NCBI GenBank assembly: GCA_029263455.1
Contig: JAJCXM010000032.1
Location: 62,001 to 126,000 of the forward strand
Length of the DNA stretch: 64,000 nucleotides
DNA from: Holophagae bacterium
Lineage (GTDB): Bacteria; Acidobacteriota; Holophagae; Acanthopleuribacterales; Acanthopleuribacteraceae
Direction: 5' to 3'
Position numbers and translations under genes: made by a program. The notes under the pieces are model-generated. The model searched no databases. It had not been told where the DNA came from and saw only the letters and a program-made list of their open reading frames with translations. Within the stretch, counting starts at the first letter, position 1. Each line of letters opens with the position of its first letter. Positions 40,378-51,100 of this stretch are shown one piece after another.

Positions 40378-41130
40378 ATGAAGCGACTCTTATGTTTATG
40401 TGTTCCTTTTCTTATCTGGTCCTGTTCCAGTGATGAGGAACTCATCAAGATCAAACGAGATGTCGCCAGCCTGCAAGAGCAAGTTTATCGTTTGGAAACA
40501 TCGAATAAACAAAGTCAGGATGAACTAAACAAGACGTTGGAAGAGATTAGAGTTGTTTTGGCCGATCGTGCCACTCAGGCGAATCAAACCGAGCAGATGA
40601 ATCTGGTGCGCGAGACCCTGTCTCAACTTGAAGCCAGAATGGCCGATGTCGAAACCAGAAATGCACGTCAGACCAGTTCGACAATGCATTCGCAAGTCAC
40701 AACCACCTCCCAGGCAGGAACCGATCATGTTGAAACCGTTGCCAACTCGGACGTTGAAATACAGTTTCGTACCTCCTACGGAGATTTCCAGCGTGGAAAA
40801 TACGAATTGGCGGCCTATGGTTTTGAAGAGCTACTCAATAATTTCCCTAATTCCCCTCTAACCGAGCAATGTTTGTATTATTTAGGTCGTTCGTACTACG
40901 AACTCAAAAACTACACTCGAGCCAACGAGCAATTTGGAACGGTGGCCGACCGCTTTGGCCAGGGCGATTTTTCACGCCAGTCGATGCTCTATCAGGGCAA
41001 ATGCTATTACTATTTGAATATGCACAACAAAGCGATCTCGCGACTTTCTGACTTGATCAAGAACCACCCCGGCACGCAAGAGTCAGAATTGGCTCGCTCG
41101 TTTATGCGCAAAGCGGGATACGAAAACTAG
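40378..41130 (+). CDS. cpoB: CpoB/YbgF-like cell-division coordinator
   Basis: 250 residues from the ATG at 40378. The signal 'LLCLCVPFLIWSCSS' has a lipobox-like cysteine, which is unusual as Proteobacterial CpoB is soluble. A coiled-coil stretch ('DVASLQEQVYRLETSNKQ') leads into a C-terminal TPR domain ('YGDFQRGKYELAAYGFEEL', 'EQCLYYLGRSYYELKNYTRA') that matches the CpoB/YbgF family. CpoB links Tol-Pal to PBP1B activity in Escherichia coli (family knowledge); here a PBP1A gene lies 2.7 kb downstream. rsmD begins 1 bp after its stop. Confidence 0.88.
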   Translation: MKRLLCLCVPFLIWSCSSDEELIKIKRDVASLQEQVYRLETSNKQSQDELNKTLEEIRVVLADRATQANQTEQMNLVRETLSQLEARMADVETRNARQTSSTMHSQVTTTSQAGTDHVETVANSDVEIQFRTSYGDFQRGKYELAAYGFEELLNNFPNSPLTEQCLYYLGRSYYELKNYTRANEQFGTVADRFGQGDFSRQSMLYQGKCYYYLNMHNKAISRLSDLIKNHPGTQESELARSFMRKAGYEN

Positions 41131-41131
41131 T

Positions 41132-41728
41132 ATGGCAGCTCGGTCACGACCGGGCGAGGTTCGCATACCACGTGGCCAGTTTCGTGGCCGACGTCTCCGT
41201 TTTGATCCATCCGATGGATTGCGACCAACTGCCGCACGCACGTTGGAGGCGTTGTTAAGTATTGTCCAGCCATTAGCGGCAACCCACAGTTTCCTGGATG
41301 CTTTTTCCGGTTCTGGACTAGTTGGATTCTCCGCCGCTAGCATTGGGTTCAATGATGTCGTGATGGTGGAACGGCACTTGCCAGCTGTTGATCAGCTTAA
41401 ACGACACGCAAGCGCGTTGGACAGTGCGGTACGCATCGTTGCCGGTGATGTGTTCAAAGTCTGGCCTTCGATTGTTATGGCTCAACCGCTGCTTGTTTAC
41501 GCAGATCCTCCTTTTACAGATGAATCGGCGTTGCTTCGGCTTCAGACTTTATTGAGTCAGTCGTCTTTATCTGATGTGAGACTGGTTATTGAGCATCCGA
41601 CCCTCCGTGAATTACCGCTGATCGAGTCTGCAAAAGTCATAGATCAGCGTGCATATGGACGTTCTACACTCACGCAACTCACTTTTTCTATGGCGCATAA
41701 CCTTGGCGTAGCCGATATGGACGAGTAG
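41132..41728 (+). CDS. rsmD: 16S rRNA (guanine-966 N2) methyltransferase
   Basis: 198 residues. The N-terminal 'IPRGQFRGRRLRFD' and 'LRPTAARTLEALLSIV' are typical of RsmD (consensus RP.T.R.RE..FN). SAM-binding motif I is 'FLDAFSGSGLVGFSAAS', and the catalytic motif is 'YADPPF', the RsmD-type DPPF/Y. It methylates G966 of 16S rRNA during ribosome assembly. Its place directly after cpoB, with one base between them, suggests co-transcription with the tol cluster. Confidence 0.88.
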   Translation: MAARSRPGEVRIPRGQFRGRRLRFDPSDGLRPTAARTLEALLSIVQPLAATHSFLDAFSGSGLVGFSAASIGFNDVVMVERHLPAVDQLKRHASALDSAVRIVAGDVFKVWPSIVMAQPLLVYADPPFTDESALLRLQTLLSQSSLSDVRLVIEHPTLRELPLIESAKVIDQRAYGRSTLTQLTFSMAHNLGVADMDE

Positions 41729-41738
41729 AATATGGATT

Positions 41739-42053
41739 ATGCAAGGAAGTGCAAAACAAGGGCTTTGGGCCTATTATCGAGGGATTTTCTACTCGATGCC
41801 GTTTGATGAGCACAATCAGAACCTGGACCATGTCTCTTGGTTTGATGAGATTGGGCTGCCTCATTACGGGCCCGGATTTGATCGTATTGTACGGGGTCGT
41901 CTTATTTGGCATCAGAATTACCAACAGTATGTCTTGAGTTGGTACAGCTTACCGATGCTGCCGAATCGTATTTATAGGGCGGTAGTCAAAGCGTTTGGTG
42001 CCCATCAACACCCCATTGTTGAGAAGCCGATCGTTACCGAATGGGTGAGATAA
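41739..42053 (+). CDS. Conserved-looking hypothetical protein
   Basis: 104 residues, rich in aromatic residues and histidine: 'GLWAYYRGIFYSMPFDEH', 'GLPHYGPGFDRIVRGRLIWH', 'YVLSWYSLPMLPNRIYRAVV'. There is no signal peptide or membrane helix. I do not recognise a family. It fits tightly between rsmD (10 bp) and the secretion ATPase gene (1 bp), which argues that it is a real, co-expressed gene; a similar small protein is not part of standard Tol or type II secretion sets. Resembling features suggest a compact soluble domain. Confidence 0.6.
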   Translation: MQGSAKQGLWAYYRGIFYSMPFDEHNQNLDHVSWFDEIGLPHYGPGFDRIVRGRLIWHQNYQQYVLSWYSLPMLPNRIYRAVVKAFGAHQHPIVEKPIVTEWVR

Positions 42054-42054
42054 A

Positions 42055-43836
42055 TTGGCTTTAGATGTCGAATTCTTAGTTACCTTATTGGAGGAACGTC
42101 ACTTCATAACGTCAGAAGAAAGTGTTGAATTGGTTCGCGAAGAGGTTCGTCTTAGACAACGTTTGTTCCGAGAGAATCGGGACGAATACGTTGGTCGCAT
42201 GGCGAATGCCAACTCAGTTCACCCAATAGACGTTGTCCTTGCTTATGAGCTATTCAAACAGCCTGGCAGAGAGTTAGACGAAAACAAACTTACCCAGTTC
42301 ATTGCCGACAAGAAAAAACTGACTCTAAAACATCTTGATCCACTTAAAGTTAATTTGGAGATTCTAACCAAACACATCTCTAGGCCCTTTGCGCGCAAAC
42401 ATCTGGTAATCCCGCTATCTGAAACCAAAGATGAACTGGAATGCGCCCTGATTGATCCTTTCGATGCGGAACTCCTGTTCAGCCTAAAACGCAACACGGG
42501 CATGGTGATAAAGCCGGTTGTCTCTCCCAAGAGCGAAATTGTGCGTATTTTGACGGAATATTACGGTTTCCGTCAGTCGGTTAAAAAGGCCGAAAAAGAC
42601 CTTGACCCTATTCGTAATCTCGGTAATTTGGAACAGCTGGTCCAGCTCAAGACCGAACGTGAGTTGGAAGCATCTGACTCACACGTGATTAAGGCAGTTG
42701 AGTACCTTTTACACTATGCCTATGATCAACGCGCGTCTGACGTTCATATCGAACCTAAACGTGACCAATCACTGATCCGATTCCGTATTGATGGCGTGCT
42801 ACATGATATCCAAAACATGTCAGGCAAAGTTCATGCTGCTGTACTTTCGCGTCTAAAACTACTTGGGCGCATGGACATTGCCGAGAGACGCAAACCTCAA
42901 GATGGCCGCATTAAGACCAAACTCAAGGATAAAGAGGTGGAACTGCGTTGCTCCATCTTGCCCGTGGCATTTGGCGAAAAACTAGTCATACGTATTTTTG
43001 ATCCTGACGTGGTCTTTAAAGATCTGCACTACCTAGGTTTTCGTGAAAGGGAAATGAAGGCCTTTGACAGTATGATCTCTGAGCCTAACGGGTTGGTGTT
43101 AGTGACGGGACCCACAGGCAGTGGTAAAACAACGACGCTGTATTCAGCATTGAAACAACGCGCAACTAGTGATGTGAACGTCACAACCATTGAGGACCCT
43201 GTGGAGATGGTTTACGAGACGTTCAATCAGGTCACGGTAAGTCCATTATTGGGACTGAGCTTCGCCGGCGCCTTGCGCACGGTGCTCAGGCAAGATCCAG
43301 ATATTATTATGGTAGGTGAAATCAGGGACACGGAAACCACGACCTATTCCTTGCAATCAGCACTTACTGGACACCTTGTCTTCTCCACCCTGCATACGAA
43401 TGATGCCGCCGGTTCCATTTCGCGCTTGTTCGATTTGGGCGCAGAGCCTTTCTTGCTGGCAAGTGTGTTGCTGGGATCATTGGCACAACGTCTGGTGAGG
43501 CGAATATGCCCGCATTGTCGCGCCGATGACATCCTTACCCATGCGCAGCTGCAATCATTAAATATTCGCACCAAAACGGGACGTCCTTTGAAGGTCCAAA
43601 AGGGGACGGGCTGCCATTATTGCCGGTATACGGGTCTTTTTGGTCGAACAGGTCTATTTGAATTGATGGAAGTGGACGATACGATTCGTAAATTCATCAT
43701 GAATCGAGACGATACATTCACGATTAAGCAAACATTGCGTAATAAAGGTATGGAGACGCTCAAGGAGTGTGGTATTCGAAAGATGTTAGCTAGTGAAACC
43801 ACATTTGAAGAAGTGATTCGTGTGTGTATGGGATGA
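42055..43836 (+). CDS. GspE/PilB-type secretion or pilus assembly ATPase
   Basis: 593 residues starting at TTG right after the previous gene. The N-terminal region resembles the GspE/PilB N-domain. The ATPase core has Walker A 'GPTGSGKTTTLYSAL', an Asp box 'TIEDPVEMVYETFNQV', Walker B 'RQDPDIIMVGEIRD', a His box 'TGHLVFSTLHTND', and a tetracysteine zinc motif 'CPHCRADD ... CHYC'. These enzymes power assembly of type IV pili or type II secretion pseudopili at the inner membrane. No other gsp/pil genes are in the window, so the partner complex is elsewhere. Its stop overlaps the PBP1A start (ATGA). Confidence 0.93.
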   Translation: MALDVEFLVTLLEERHFITSEESVELVREEVRLRQRLFRENRDEYVGRMANANSVHPIDVVLAYELFKQPGRELDENKLTQFIADKKKLTLKHLDPLKVNLEILTKHISRPFARKHLVIPLSETKDELECALIDPFDAELLFSLKRNTGMVIKPVVSPKSEIVRILTEYYGFRQSVKKAEKDLDPIRNLGNLEQLVQLKTERELEASDSHVIKAVEYLLHYAYDQRASDVHIEPKRDQSLIRFRIDGVLHDIQNMSGKVHAAVLSRLKLLGRMDIAERRKPQDGRIKTKLKDKEVELRCSILPVAFGEKLVIRIFDPDVVFKDLHYLGFREREMKAFDSMISEPNGLVLVTGPTGSGKTTTLYSALKQRATSDVNVTTIEDPVEMVYETFNQVTVSPLLGLSFAGALRTVLRQDPDIIMVGEIRDTETTTYSLQSALTGHLVFSTLHTNDAAGSISRLFDLGAEPFLLASVLLGSLAQRLVRRICPHCRADDILTHAQLQSLNIRTKTGRPLKVQKGTGCHYCRYTGLFGRTGLFELMEVDDTIRKFIMNRDDTFTIKQTLRNKGMETLKECGIRKMLASETTFEEVIRVCMG

Positions 43837-46472
43837 GAGATTTGAAAATTTTTGACCGCCGTTTTCTCAAGAGAATACTTTTGTGGACACTCATATCATG
43901 CGCAGTGGCCGTGTTGTGTGGCTACGGTTTGGCGTCCTATATCCTTTATAAGGGTGGGACGTACGACGACCTGCAGGTCCTGCAGAACTATCAGCCCAAA
44001 ATGTTCACGCGCATCTATGATCGGCATGGAAATCTAATTGATATTATTTCGTCAGAAAAACGTATTCTGTTGGAATTCGACGACATCCCTAAGGATTTTG
44101 TTCATGCGCTCGTTGCCTTAGAAGACGAAGACTTTTTTGAGCACATTGGTGTGTCGCCATTAGGTATTTTGAGTGCCGTCAAAGATAACCTCATCACAGG
44201 CAGTCATCGTGGCGCGTCCACGCTCACCCAACAACTCGTGAAGAATATAACCAAAGACAAAAGGCAGAGCTATCAACGCAAGTTGAAAGAACAGTTCTTA
44301 GCCGTACAGCTGGAATCTACCTTTACCAAAGGTGAGATTTTTGCCATGTACGCCAATGAAGTTCCGCTTGGTAATCAACAGTTTGGCATCGAAGCCGCGG
44401 CACGCTACTACTTTGGCAAGTCGGTCGGTGCACTTAGCTTAATGGAATGCGCAACTTTAGCCGGGATCCCACAGGCGCCTTCCAGATTGAATCCCTATCG
44501 AAATCCCGAAGCCTGCACGCGCAAACGCAACCTGACACTCACCCGTATGTATGAAGAGGGTTATATAGAACAAGATGTGTTGGAAGCAACCAAGAAGGAA
44601 CCATTAGTGCTTGTGGAGCGCAGTTCGGTTTCAAGTCGACCGGTTGCAGCTCATTTTGTCGATAAAGTTCGTGAATACTTATTCCGCGTTTATGGGGAAG
44701 ATGTGGTGCGTTCTTCGGGCTGGGACGTTCATACAACTCTCAACATGGAGCATCAGCACATTGCGGAATCGATGGTCGTCAAAGGTCTTAAGGAGGTAGA
44801 CAAACGTGGCGGCTACCGACCATGGGATTGTCCCAGTGTTCTCAAAGGCGAAGCTGCCAAGCTGGAGAACCCTTTAACTGATTACTTTGACCCTAGCTGG
44901 CATACGCCTATCCAACATGGCGTCGAGTTGCGTGGCGTGGTTATGAAGGTGGCTAAAGAACTGGCACTAGTTCGTGTTCGCGATACATTATTTGAAGTTG
45001 GCCTCGCTCAGGTTAAGTGGACGCGACAGAAAGACCTTACCCACGTGTTTAAGGTCGGTGATGTACCCATTTTTTATGTGCAAGAAAAACCAGTAGAAAC
45101 GACGGGCGATGCGCCAACCCCAGAATCGCCAGATTTAGACGAAACCGTTGCTGAGGATGGCGAGCCTCTACCAAAGAAAATTCTTGAGTTGGTTTTGGAA
45201 CAAGAACCGGTGGTCGAAGGCGCTTTTCTTTCGTTAGACCCCACAAACGGCGACATTATCGCTATGGTGGGTGGATACGACTACAACAAGTCGAAATTCA
45301 ATCGTGCTGAACAGGCAAAGCGCCAAGTGGGTTCTGCCTTTAAACCAGTGGTTTATGGGGCGGCCCTGGAACAGGGGTTTACGCTTTCAGATAAGTTATT
45401 TGACGAACCTACCATGTTCGTTGATCCCTCGCTCTTTTCGATTGAGCCGGACGGGACAATAAAGCCTCGTAGTAAATCGGCGGCTGAGGCACGAGCCATT
45501 CGATTGGGTCTAAAACAGGTACAGAAAGTCTATGAACCGGCCAACTTCTATTTGAGTTATGCCGGTAATGTGACGCTTAGGCAGGCACTGGCCCAATCCA
45601 AGAATATTGTTGCTGTCAAACTGCTCAACTCGGTAGGCTACGATCACGTGATTGAATATGCCTATCGGCTAGGGCTTGGCCAAAACGAGTTACAGCCATT
45701 CCCGAGCATGGCACTGGGTTCGTTTGAAATGAGTCTTTTGGATTTGTGCTCAGCATACGGAACTTTTGCCAAAGAGGGGATTCGATTTGAGCCTCGTTTT
45801 ATTTCCCTCATTGTTGATCGCCGCGGCCAAGTCATCGAACGCAATTTGCCTAAGGGCGAACAGATGATCTCACCTGAGAACGCCTTTTTGGTCACAAGTG
45901 CTATGACATCTACGGTCACAGAGCGCAAAGGAACGGCTCATCGCGCCAACCGTTTGGGTTTACCTCTGGCTGGCAAAACAGGCACTACCGATGATTACGC
46001 AGATACTTGGTTCATTGGATTCCATCCATCTTTGGTCGGTGGCGTTTGGGTCGGCCACAACGATAAGGAAACCATTGGCCGAAATGCAACGGGGGCGAAT
46101 ACGGCTCTTCCCATTTGGTACGATTATTTTGATGCTATTAAAGACGAGCTTTCCACCGACGGTTTCAAGACACCCGAAGGCATAATTGATGTGGCGATTG
46201 ACAAGAATACGGGCACACGCCTTACTCATGACTGTGACTGTACGACTGAGAATAAGGTGTTCGAGATTTACCGGAAAGGGACCGAACCGGTTGACATCTG
46301 TCAACGACAAGAGCAGCTTGATGCGGCCCTGCCTTGGTTCCTTCAAAAGAAGATGTACGAATTTGACACGAGAGTTGGACGAATAAAACCATCGGTCGTC
46401 ATGGTTGATTACGCGTCTCAACAAAGGGCTCTTGTGTTCTTGAAAAGTCAAGAAGAGCTAAGACTCAATTAG
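43833..46472 (+). CDS. mrcA: Penicillin-binding protein 1A, bifunctional peptidoglycan synthase
   Basis: About 879 residues from the ATG at 43833, which overlaps the ATPase stop. One N-terminal membrane helix, then a GT51 glycosyltransferase domain ('VALEDEDFFEHIGVSPLGIL', 'RGASTLTQQLVKNI', 'KLKEQFLAVQLE', 'ECATLAGIPQAPSRLNPYR'), an OB-like insert with a Glu/Pro-rich stretch, and a transpeptidase domain with SxxK 'VGSAFKPVVYGAA', SxN 'AQSKNIVAVKLL' and KTG 'LAGKTGTTDDYADTWFIG'. It polymerises and cross-links peptidoglycan in the periplasm. The long insert and genes upstream match the PBP1A type. Confidence 0.95.
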   Translation: MRDLKIFDRRFLKRILLWTLISCAVAVLCGYGLASYILYKGGTYDDLQVLQNYQPKMFTRIYDRHGNLIDIISSEKRILLEFDDIPKDFVHALVALEDEDFFEHIGVSPLGILSAVKDNLITGSHRGASTLTQQLVKNITKDKRQSYQRKLKEQFLAVQLESTFTKGEIFAMYANEVPLGNQQFGIEAAARYYFGKSVGALSLMECATLAGIPQAPSRLNPYRNPEACTRKRNLTLTRMYEEGYIEQDVLEATKKEPLVLVERSSVSSRPVAAHFVDKVREYLFRVYGEDVVRSSGWDVHTTLNMEHQHIAESMVVKGLKEVDKRGGYRPWDCPSVLKGEAAKLENPLTDYFDPSWHTPIQHGVELRGVVMKVAKELALVRVRDTLFEVGLAQVKWTRQKDLTHVFKVGDVPIFYVQEKPVETTGDAPTPESPDLDETVAEDGEPLPKKILELVLEQEPVVEGAFLSLDPTNGDIIAMVGGYDYNKSKFNRAEQAKRQVGSAFKPVVYGAALEQGFTLSDKLFDEPTMFVDPSLFSIEPDGTIKPRSKSAAEARAIRLGLKQVQKVYEPANFYLSYAGNVTLRQALAQSKNIVAVKLLNSVGYDHVIEYAYRLGLGQNELQPFPSMALGSFEMSLLDLCSAYGTFAKEGIRFEPRFISLIVDRRGQVIERNLPKGEQMISPENAFLVTSAMTSTVTERKGTAHRANRLGLPLAGKTGTTDDYADTWFIGFHPSLVGGVWVGHNDKETIGRNATGANTALPIWYDYFDAIKDELSTDGFKTPEGIIDVAIDKNTGTRLTHDCDCTTENKVFEIYRKGTEPVDICQRQEQLDAALPWFLQKKMYEFDTRVGRIKPSVVMVDYASQQRALVFLKSQEELRLN

Positions 46473-46622
46473 GTCTGCCGATAAACCCAAGCCAAATCGC
46501 CCGTGACAAGATTGATCCTAGTTATGCAAAATCAGCGCTGTAACTGAGTTTGTTGGTTGGGTTATGATCTTGTACTCAGGGGGCAAGAGGTCGTTAAGCA
46601 TGTGGGAGACAATGACAATTCA

Positions 46623-48080
46623 ATGACTAAAAAGAGTTTCATGGATCGAACGGTTGTACGATTGCAAAAACGACGTTCCAAGATTGTTGCGACATTGGGG
46701 CCAGCAACGGCCGATCCGACTTCCATAAAGCGGTTAATCGAACTCGGAGTCAACGTTTTCAGGCTCAATATGTCCCATGGCGAGCACGCAGGCCACGCCC
46801 AAATCTATCAATTGATTCGATCTGCGTCAAAAGAATTAGGTGTTGATGTGACGGTCCTGGCCGACCTCTGTGGTCCAAAGATCAGGGTTGGTCGCTTTGA
46901 GGGCGGCTCAATCAATTTAGCAAATGGTGAGACAGTTCGCATTCGCTATAGCCAGGATTTGGGCGTAGCCGGGGTAATCTCAACCAGTTATGCCCATATC
47001 GCCCGTGATGTAGAAGCGGGAAGTCGAATTTTGCTTGATGACGGCAACCTAGAATTGAAAGTCATCGCCCGTGAAAACGAAAATGTGATAGCGGAAGTCA
47101 TCACTGGCGGTGTATTGAAAGACCGGAAAGGCATGAATATGCCTGATTCAGAATTGACGGCCCGCGCCCCTACCGCAAAAGACCTCAAAGATGCTGTGTT
47201 TGCGTGTGAATTAGGGGCTGATGTATTGGCTTTGTCCTTTGTACGTTCGGCCCAGGACATCGTTAAGTTGAGAGCAAAACTCCCTGTAGCTTTACCCATC
47301 ATCGCAAAGATAGAGATGCCCGAAGCCTTGGACGAAATCGAAGCGATCGTCGCAGAAGCAGACGGCGTGATGGTGGCCCGCGGTGATTTGGGCGTGGAAT
47401 TAGCGGCAGAAGACGTGCCCATCGTTCAGGACAGACTGGTGGACATGGGTCGAACGCTCAATAAACCTGTGATCGTGGCTACCCAGATGCTAGATTCGAT
47501 GATGCGTAACCCGCGCCCGACTCGTGCTGAAGTGACTGATATATCACATGCTGTTTGGCGAGGTGCTGACGCGGTCATGTTGTCTGGAGAAACGGCTGCC
47601 GGTTCTTTTCCTTTTGAAGCTGTATCGACGATGGACAAAGTTGCCCGCAGAACTGAAGGCTACATGTGGGCTCAAGGTCATTTTGCGCATATTGCCCAAT
47701 TGGACCACCTCGCACTGCCCGTGGGCGTGCCTGATTCCTTTGCCAAGGCGACGGCCATGATGTCGCGCGACCTTCAAGTCAGGGCGATTGTTGTCATATC
47801 ACGGACGGGGCGTTCCGCCAATATCGTAAGCTCAGCGCGACCTGCGGCTCCAATCTTAGCGCTTAGCTCGCAGCAAAATGTGTGTCGCTGTATGAACCTG
47901 CTGTGGGGCGTTTACCCTTTTTTAGTTGATGCCCATGTTATGGCACATCCTCTTGGGCTAGCGCGTGAATTGATCATTGAACAAGGATTAGCAGAAAAAG
48001 GAGATCACTTTCTGCTCGTCAAGGGCTTTAGTAGAGATGCAGATATGGATGCACCAAGCGTCACCATTCTCCAAGTCTGA
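46623..48080 (+). CDS. pyk: Pyruvate kinase
   Basis: About 485 residues from the ATG at 46623; starts at 46557 (TTG) and 46641 (ATG) are possible. It converts phosphoenolpyruvate and ADP to pyruvate and ATP at the end of glycolysis. Motifs: 'IVATLGPATADPTSIKRLIE', 'NVFRLNMSHGEHAGHAQIY', 'DLCGPKIRVG', the active-site signature 'IIAKIEMPEALDEIEAI' and 'DGVMVARGDLGVELAAEDV', then 'MLDSMMRNPRPTRAEVTDI' and 'DAVMLSGETAAGSFPFEAV'. The C-terminal allosteric domain is complete. It stands alone in its own transcription unit after PBP1A. Confidence 0.96.
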   Translation: MTKKSFMDRTVVRLQKRRSKIVATLGPATADPTSIKRLIELGVNVFRLNMSHGEHAGHAQIYQLIRSASKELGVDVTVLADLCGPKIRVGRFEGGSINLANGETVRIRYSQDLGVAGVISTSYAHIARDVEAGSRILLDDGNLELKVIARENENVIAEVITGGVLKDRKGMNMPDSELTARAPTAKDLKDAVFACELGADVLALSFVRSAQDIVKLRAKLPVALPIIAKIEMPEALDEIEAIVAEADGVMVARGDLGVELAAEDVPIVQDRLVDMGRTLNKPVIVATQMLDSMMRNPRPTRAEVTDISHAVWRGADAVMLSGETAAGSFPFEAVSTMDKVARRTEGYMWAQGHFAHIAQLDHLALPVGVPDSFAKATAMMSRDLQVRAIVVISRTGRSANIVSSARPAAPILALSSQQNVCRCMNLLWGVYPFLVDAHVMAHPLGLARELIIEQGLAEKGDHFLLVKGFSRDADMDAPSVTILQV

Positions 48081-48194
48081 GATGGCTTGTAATTAGTGAT
48101 TAATGTGTACGGTGAGCCGAGACAATGGCCGAGGCATCATGCGAGGCGCTATATTGTAAGGACATGAACTCTTTCACATAGGTCCGGTGCATTA

Positions 48195-51100
48195 ATGCGT
48201 ATCCTTATCATAATCACATCTTTTTCTTTTCTCTTTTCGCAAGACCTGTATTTAAACGTTACTTTTGACCCCCAAGGCTGGGTCTTTTCGCCGGATGAGC
48301 AGATAACGTTTCAAGCAGAAAACGGGTTGGATGAAAGAACGCTAACCATTCAGTGGGATTTTGGTGATGGCACGCGAGCATCAGGCAACGTTGTACAGCA
48401 CAGCTATGCTCAGTCCGGTCAATATCAAATCAATGTGTTTGGCACGACCGCTCAAGCTGAAAAGAGTCAAGTATTCTATGCTCCCATTTTCATTAATGCT
48501 GTGAACGGCGACGACCGCGTGGATGCGTTCATCGTCGAGCCCAGCTCATTTGTGGTCGCACAAGCGGGGTCGACGGTTCGATTCGAAGGCGCGTCTAATT
48601 TTCCGGTGAACTATTTCTTTTGGGAATTGGCGGGTAGTAACGTCACTCATCGCGGGGCGACTTTTGATTATCAAGTACCACGAGATCTAGACGATGATTA
48701 CCTGGAGATACGGTTGTTTGCCGTGAACTCCGATGGGTTTGCATCGATTTACCCTGACTACAGATCGATTTACGTTTATCAAACCAATATTCCTCCGGAA
48801 GGCACGCTTATTTCGCCAAGTTTGGATGAAGAAGGCGTTTATGCCGCCGAACTTGGGGAATCTGTGGTCTTCGAAGCCACTGGAATCGATGTCGATGGCA
48901 CCGCGCCTTTAGCGTATTTTTGGACGGTGGATAAACCGTCAGGAACCGTTACGGGCGAGGGCAGTACCTTCCAACTGCAGGCGGACGAACAAGGGTTCTA
49001 TTATGGTTACGTGGATGTCATCTCACCTGATGGCGGTTACGATCCGTTTCCGCCTGAATTCTATGTTTGGGTTCGAGGCGATGCAAACGAGAATCCTGTT
49101 GTCTGGTCGCAACATGGAACATTGACAGCCTATGAAGGCGAGGCGCTCAGCATGGGCGCTGGCGGTTACGATGTAGATGGTGACGAAATTACTTTTAATT
49201 GGGATCTTGGTGATGGTCGACAAATGACTGGAGAAACGATTTCGGTTATTTATGAAACTGCTGGCCCATATGTTGTGACTATTACGGCTGTAGACTCTCT
49301 GGGCGGCCAGTCAAATCGATTCGAGACCTGGGCTCTGATCAATCGTGCTGTTCCAACAACCAACATCGAGCCGCAGGCGGCCATAATCACTCCGAAAACG
49401 GGTGAGATGTTTATGGAAGGAAGTACCGTCTCCTTTAAGGGTCAAGGATACGATTATGAAGGCGGAGGCGTAGACTATTTCTGGAGTTTTGGTGACGGCG
49501 TCACAGCAAACGGAGAAATGATCGATCGGGTCTTTAGTTGCGATGACGATTCAAGTTGCCTTTTAGATCTTGAGCTCTATGTGCGCGACGAAGGTGGCCT
49601 TTTCAGTTGGTATGGTGACTATGTCACGACCGCAATTTACAAAGAAACTCGGCCACCAAATGGTCTAATCGTGGCACCAAAGCCGGTTACTGAGTCTTAT
49701 AACCAACCGGTCCACCAAATGAAACCCGGAGAAAACGTCTCACTGGTTGGCGATGTTGAGGGCGGCGATCGATCCGGGGCTGATGCCGTTTGGCGATTCT
49801 ATCAGGGCGACGAATTCTTCGAGGTGAATGGATTTGAGCCTCAAGCGATTTCTTATGAATCATTCCCAAGTACCGGCTTTTGGGACGCCTATTTCCATGT
49901 CACGTCGGATTTAGGTATTGAGGATCCGATCGCCGATTCTGTCATTATTTGGGTCAGAGACTCTAATGAAGCGCCCCATGTAGAAATCGCCATGCCTGGT
50001 CCGGAAGTAGCTATTGATCCTGGCGGTGTATTGGACCTATCCGCCTATTATTTTGATAATGATGGCGATGATGTGTCGCTGGAATGGATCTTGTCAGACG
50101 GACGTCGATTTACCGGTGATTATGTGGCAGAAGTGAAGTTCGAACAACCAGGTCTCTTTTGGCTTGACCTGATCGCACGGGACGGGGAACTAGAAGGCGA
50201 ATCCCGAGCGCTTGTGCGTAGATATATCATTGTAAATCCATCGTCGGAATCCGAAGTTGGGCCTCCTGAGTTACAACTTCTTGGTCCATTTGGCGATGAT
50301 CTCGTTGGCCCTGTGGGCTCTCGTTACCATTTTTTAGTGGACGTGGAGGACGGTTATGAGGGTACGGTCACCGAATGGTTGTGGGACCTGGGGAATGGCG
50401 ATATAAGAAGCACTCAGAATCCCGGTATTGCCACCTATATTGATCCCGGGCCTGTTTATGTGCGGGTGTTTGCGCGTAACTCAAACGGATTGTGGACGCC
50501 ATCGGTGTACGCTTGGCGACTTTTCATTTATGGCTCTAATGTGCCTCCAAACGGGGTAATCGTGGAGCCTGCACTTCGCATGCATTCCGATTTTGACGAA
50601 CAACATGTGATGCCCGTCTTAATCAATAGCGAGATCCGATTTAATGCGATTGCCCAAGATCCTGATGGAGACCTTCCGCTGTATACAACCTGGTACGTGG
50701 ACGGAGAGACTTATAGTTTTGATCTGACACCACCACCTTTGATGTATTCAGAACGTGGACAGCACTTGATTGACTTTTATGTCACCGATGCAAGGGATCT
50801 GGATGATCCATTCGGCGATTATCGTTACGTCAAAGTGGCTGATCCCAGTTTGAAACCTGAATCTTACATTTCAAGCCCAGATGGAGACATCACCGTAGAG
50901 CCAGGCCAAGAGCTTTACTTCAGCGGATACGGCGAAGATCCTAATGAGCTGGAAATGAATTATCAATGGGATTTTGGACCTGAAGCTAACATTGCGACGG
51001 TCTCTGGTCCTGAAGCTGATGAAATTGTCTTTAACAGTGAATCGCCGCCCAATGATCCCTATATTGTTCGTTTTACAGCGCGAACTCAGTTCACTGTAGA

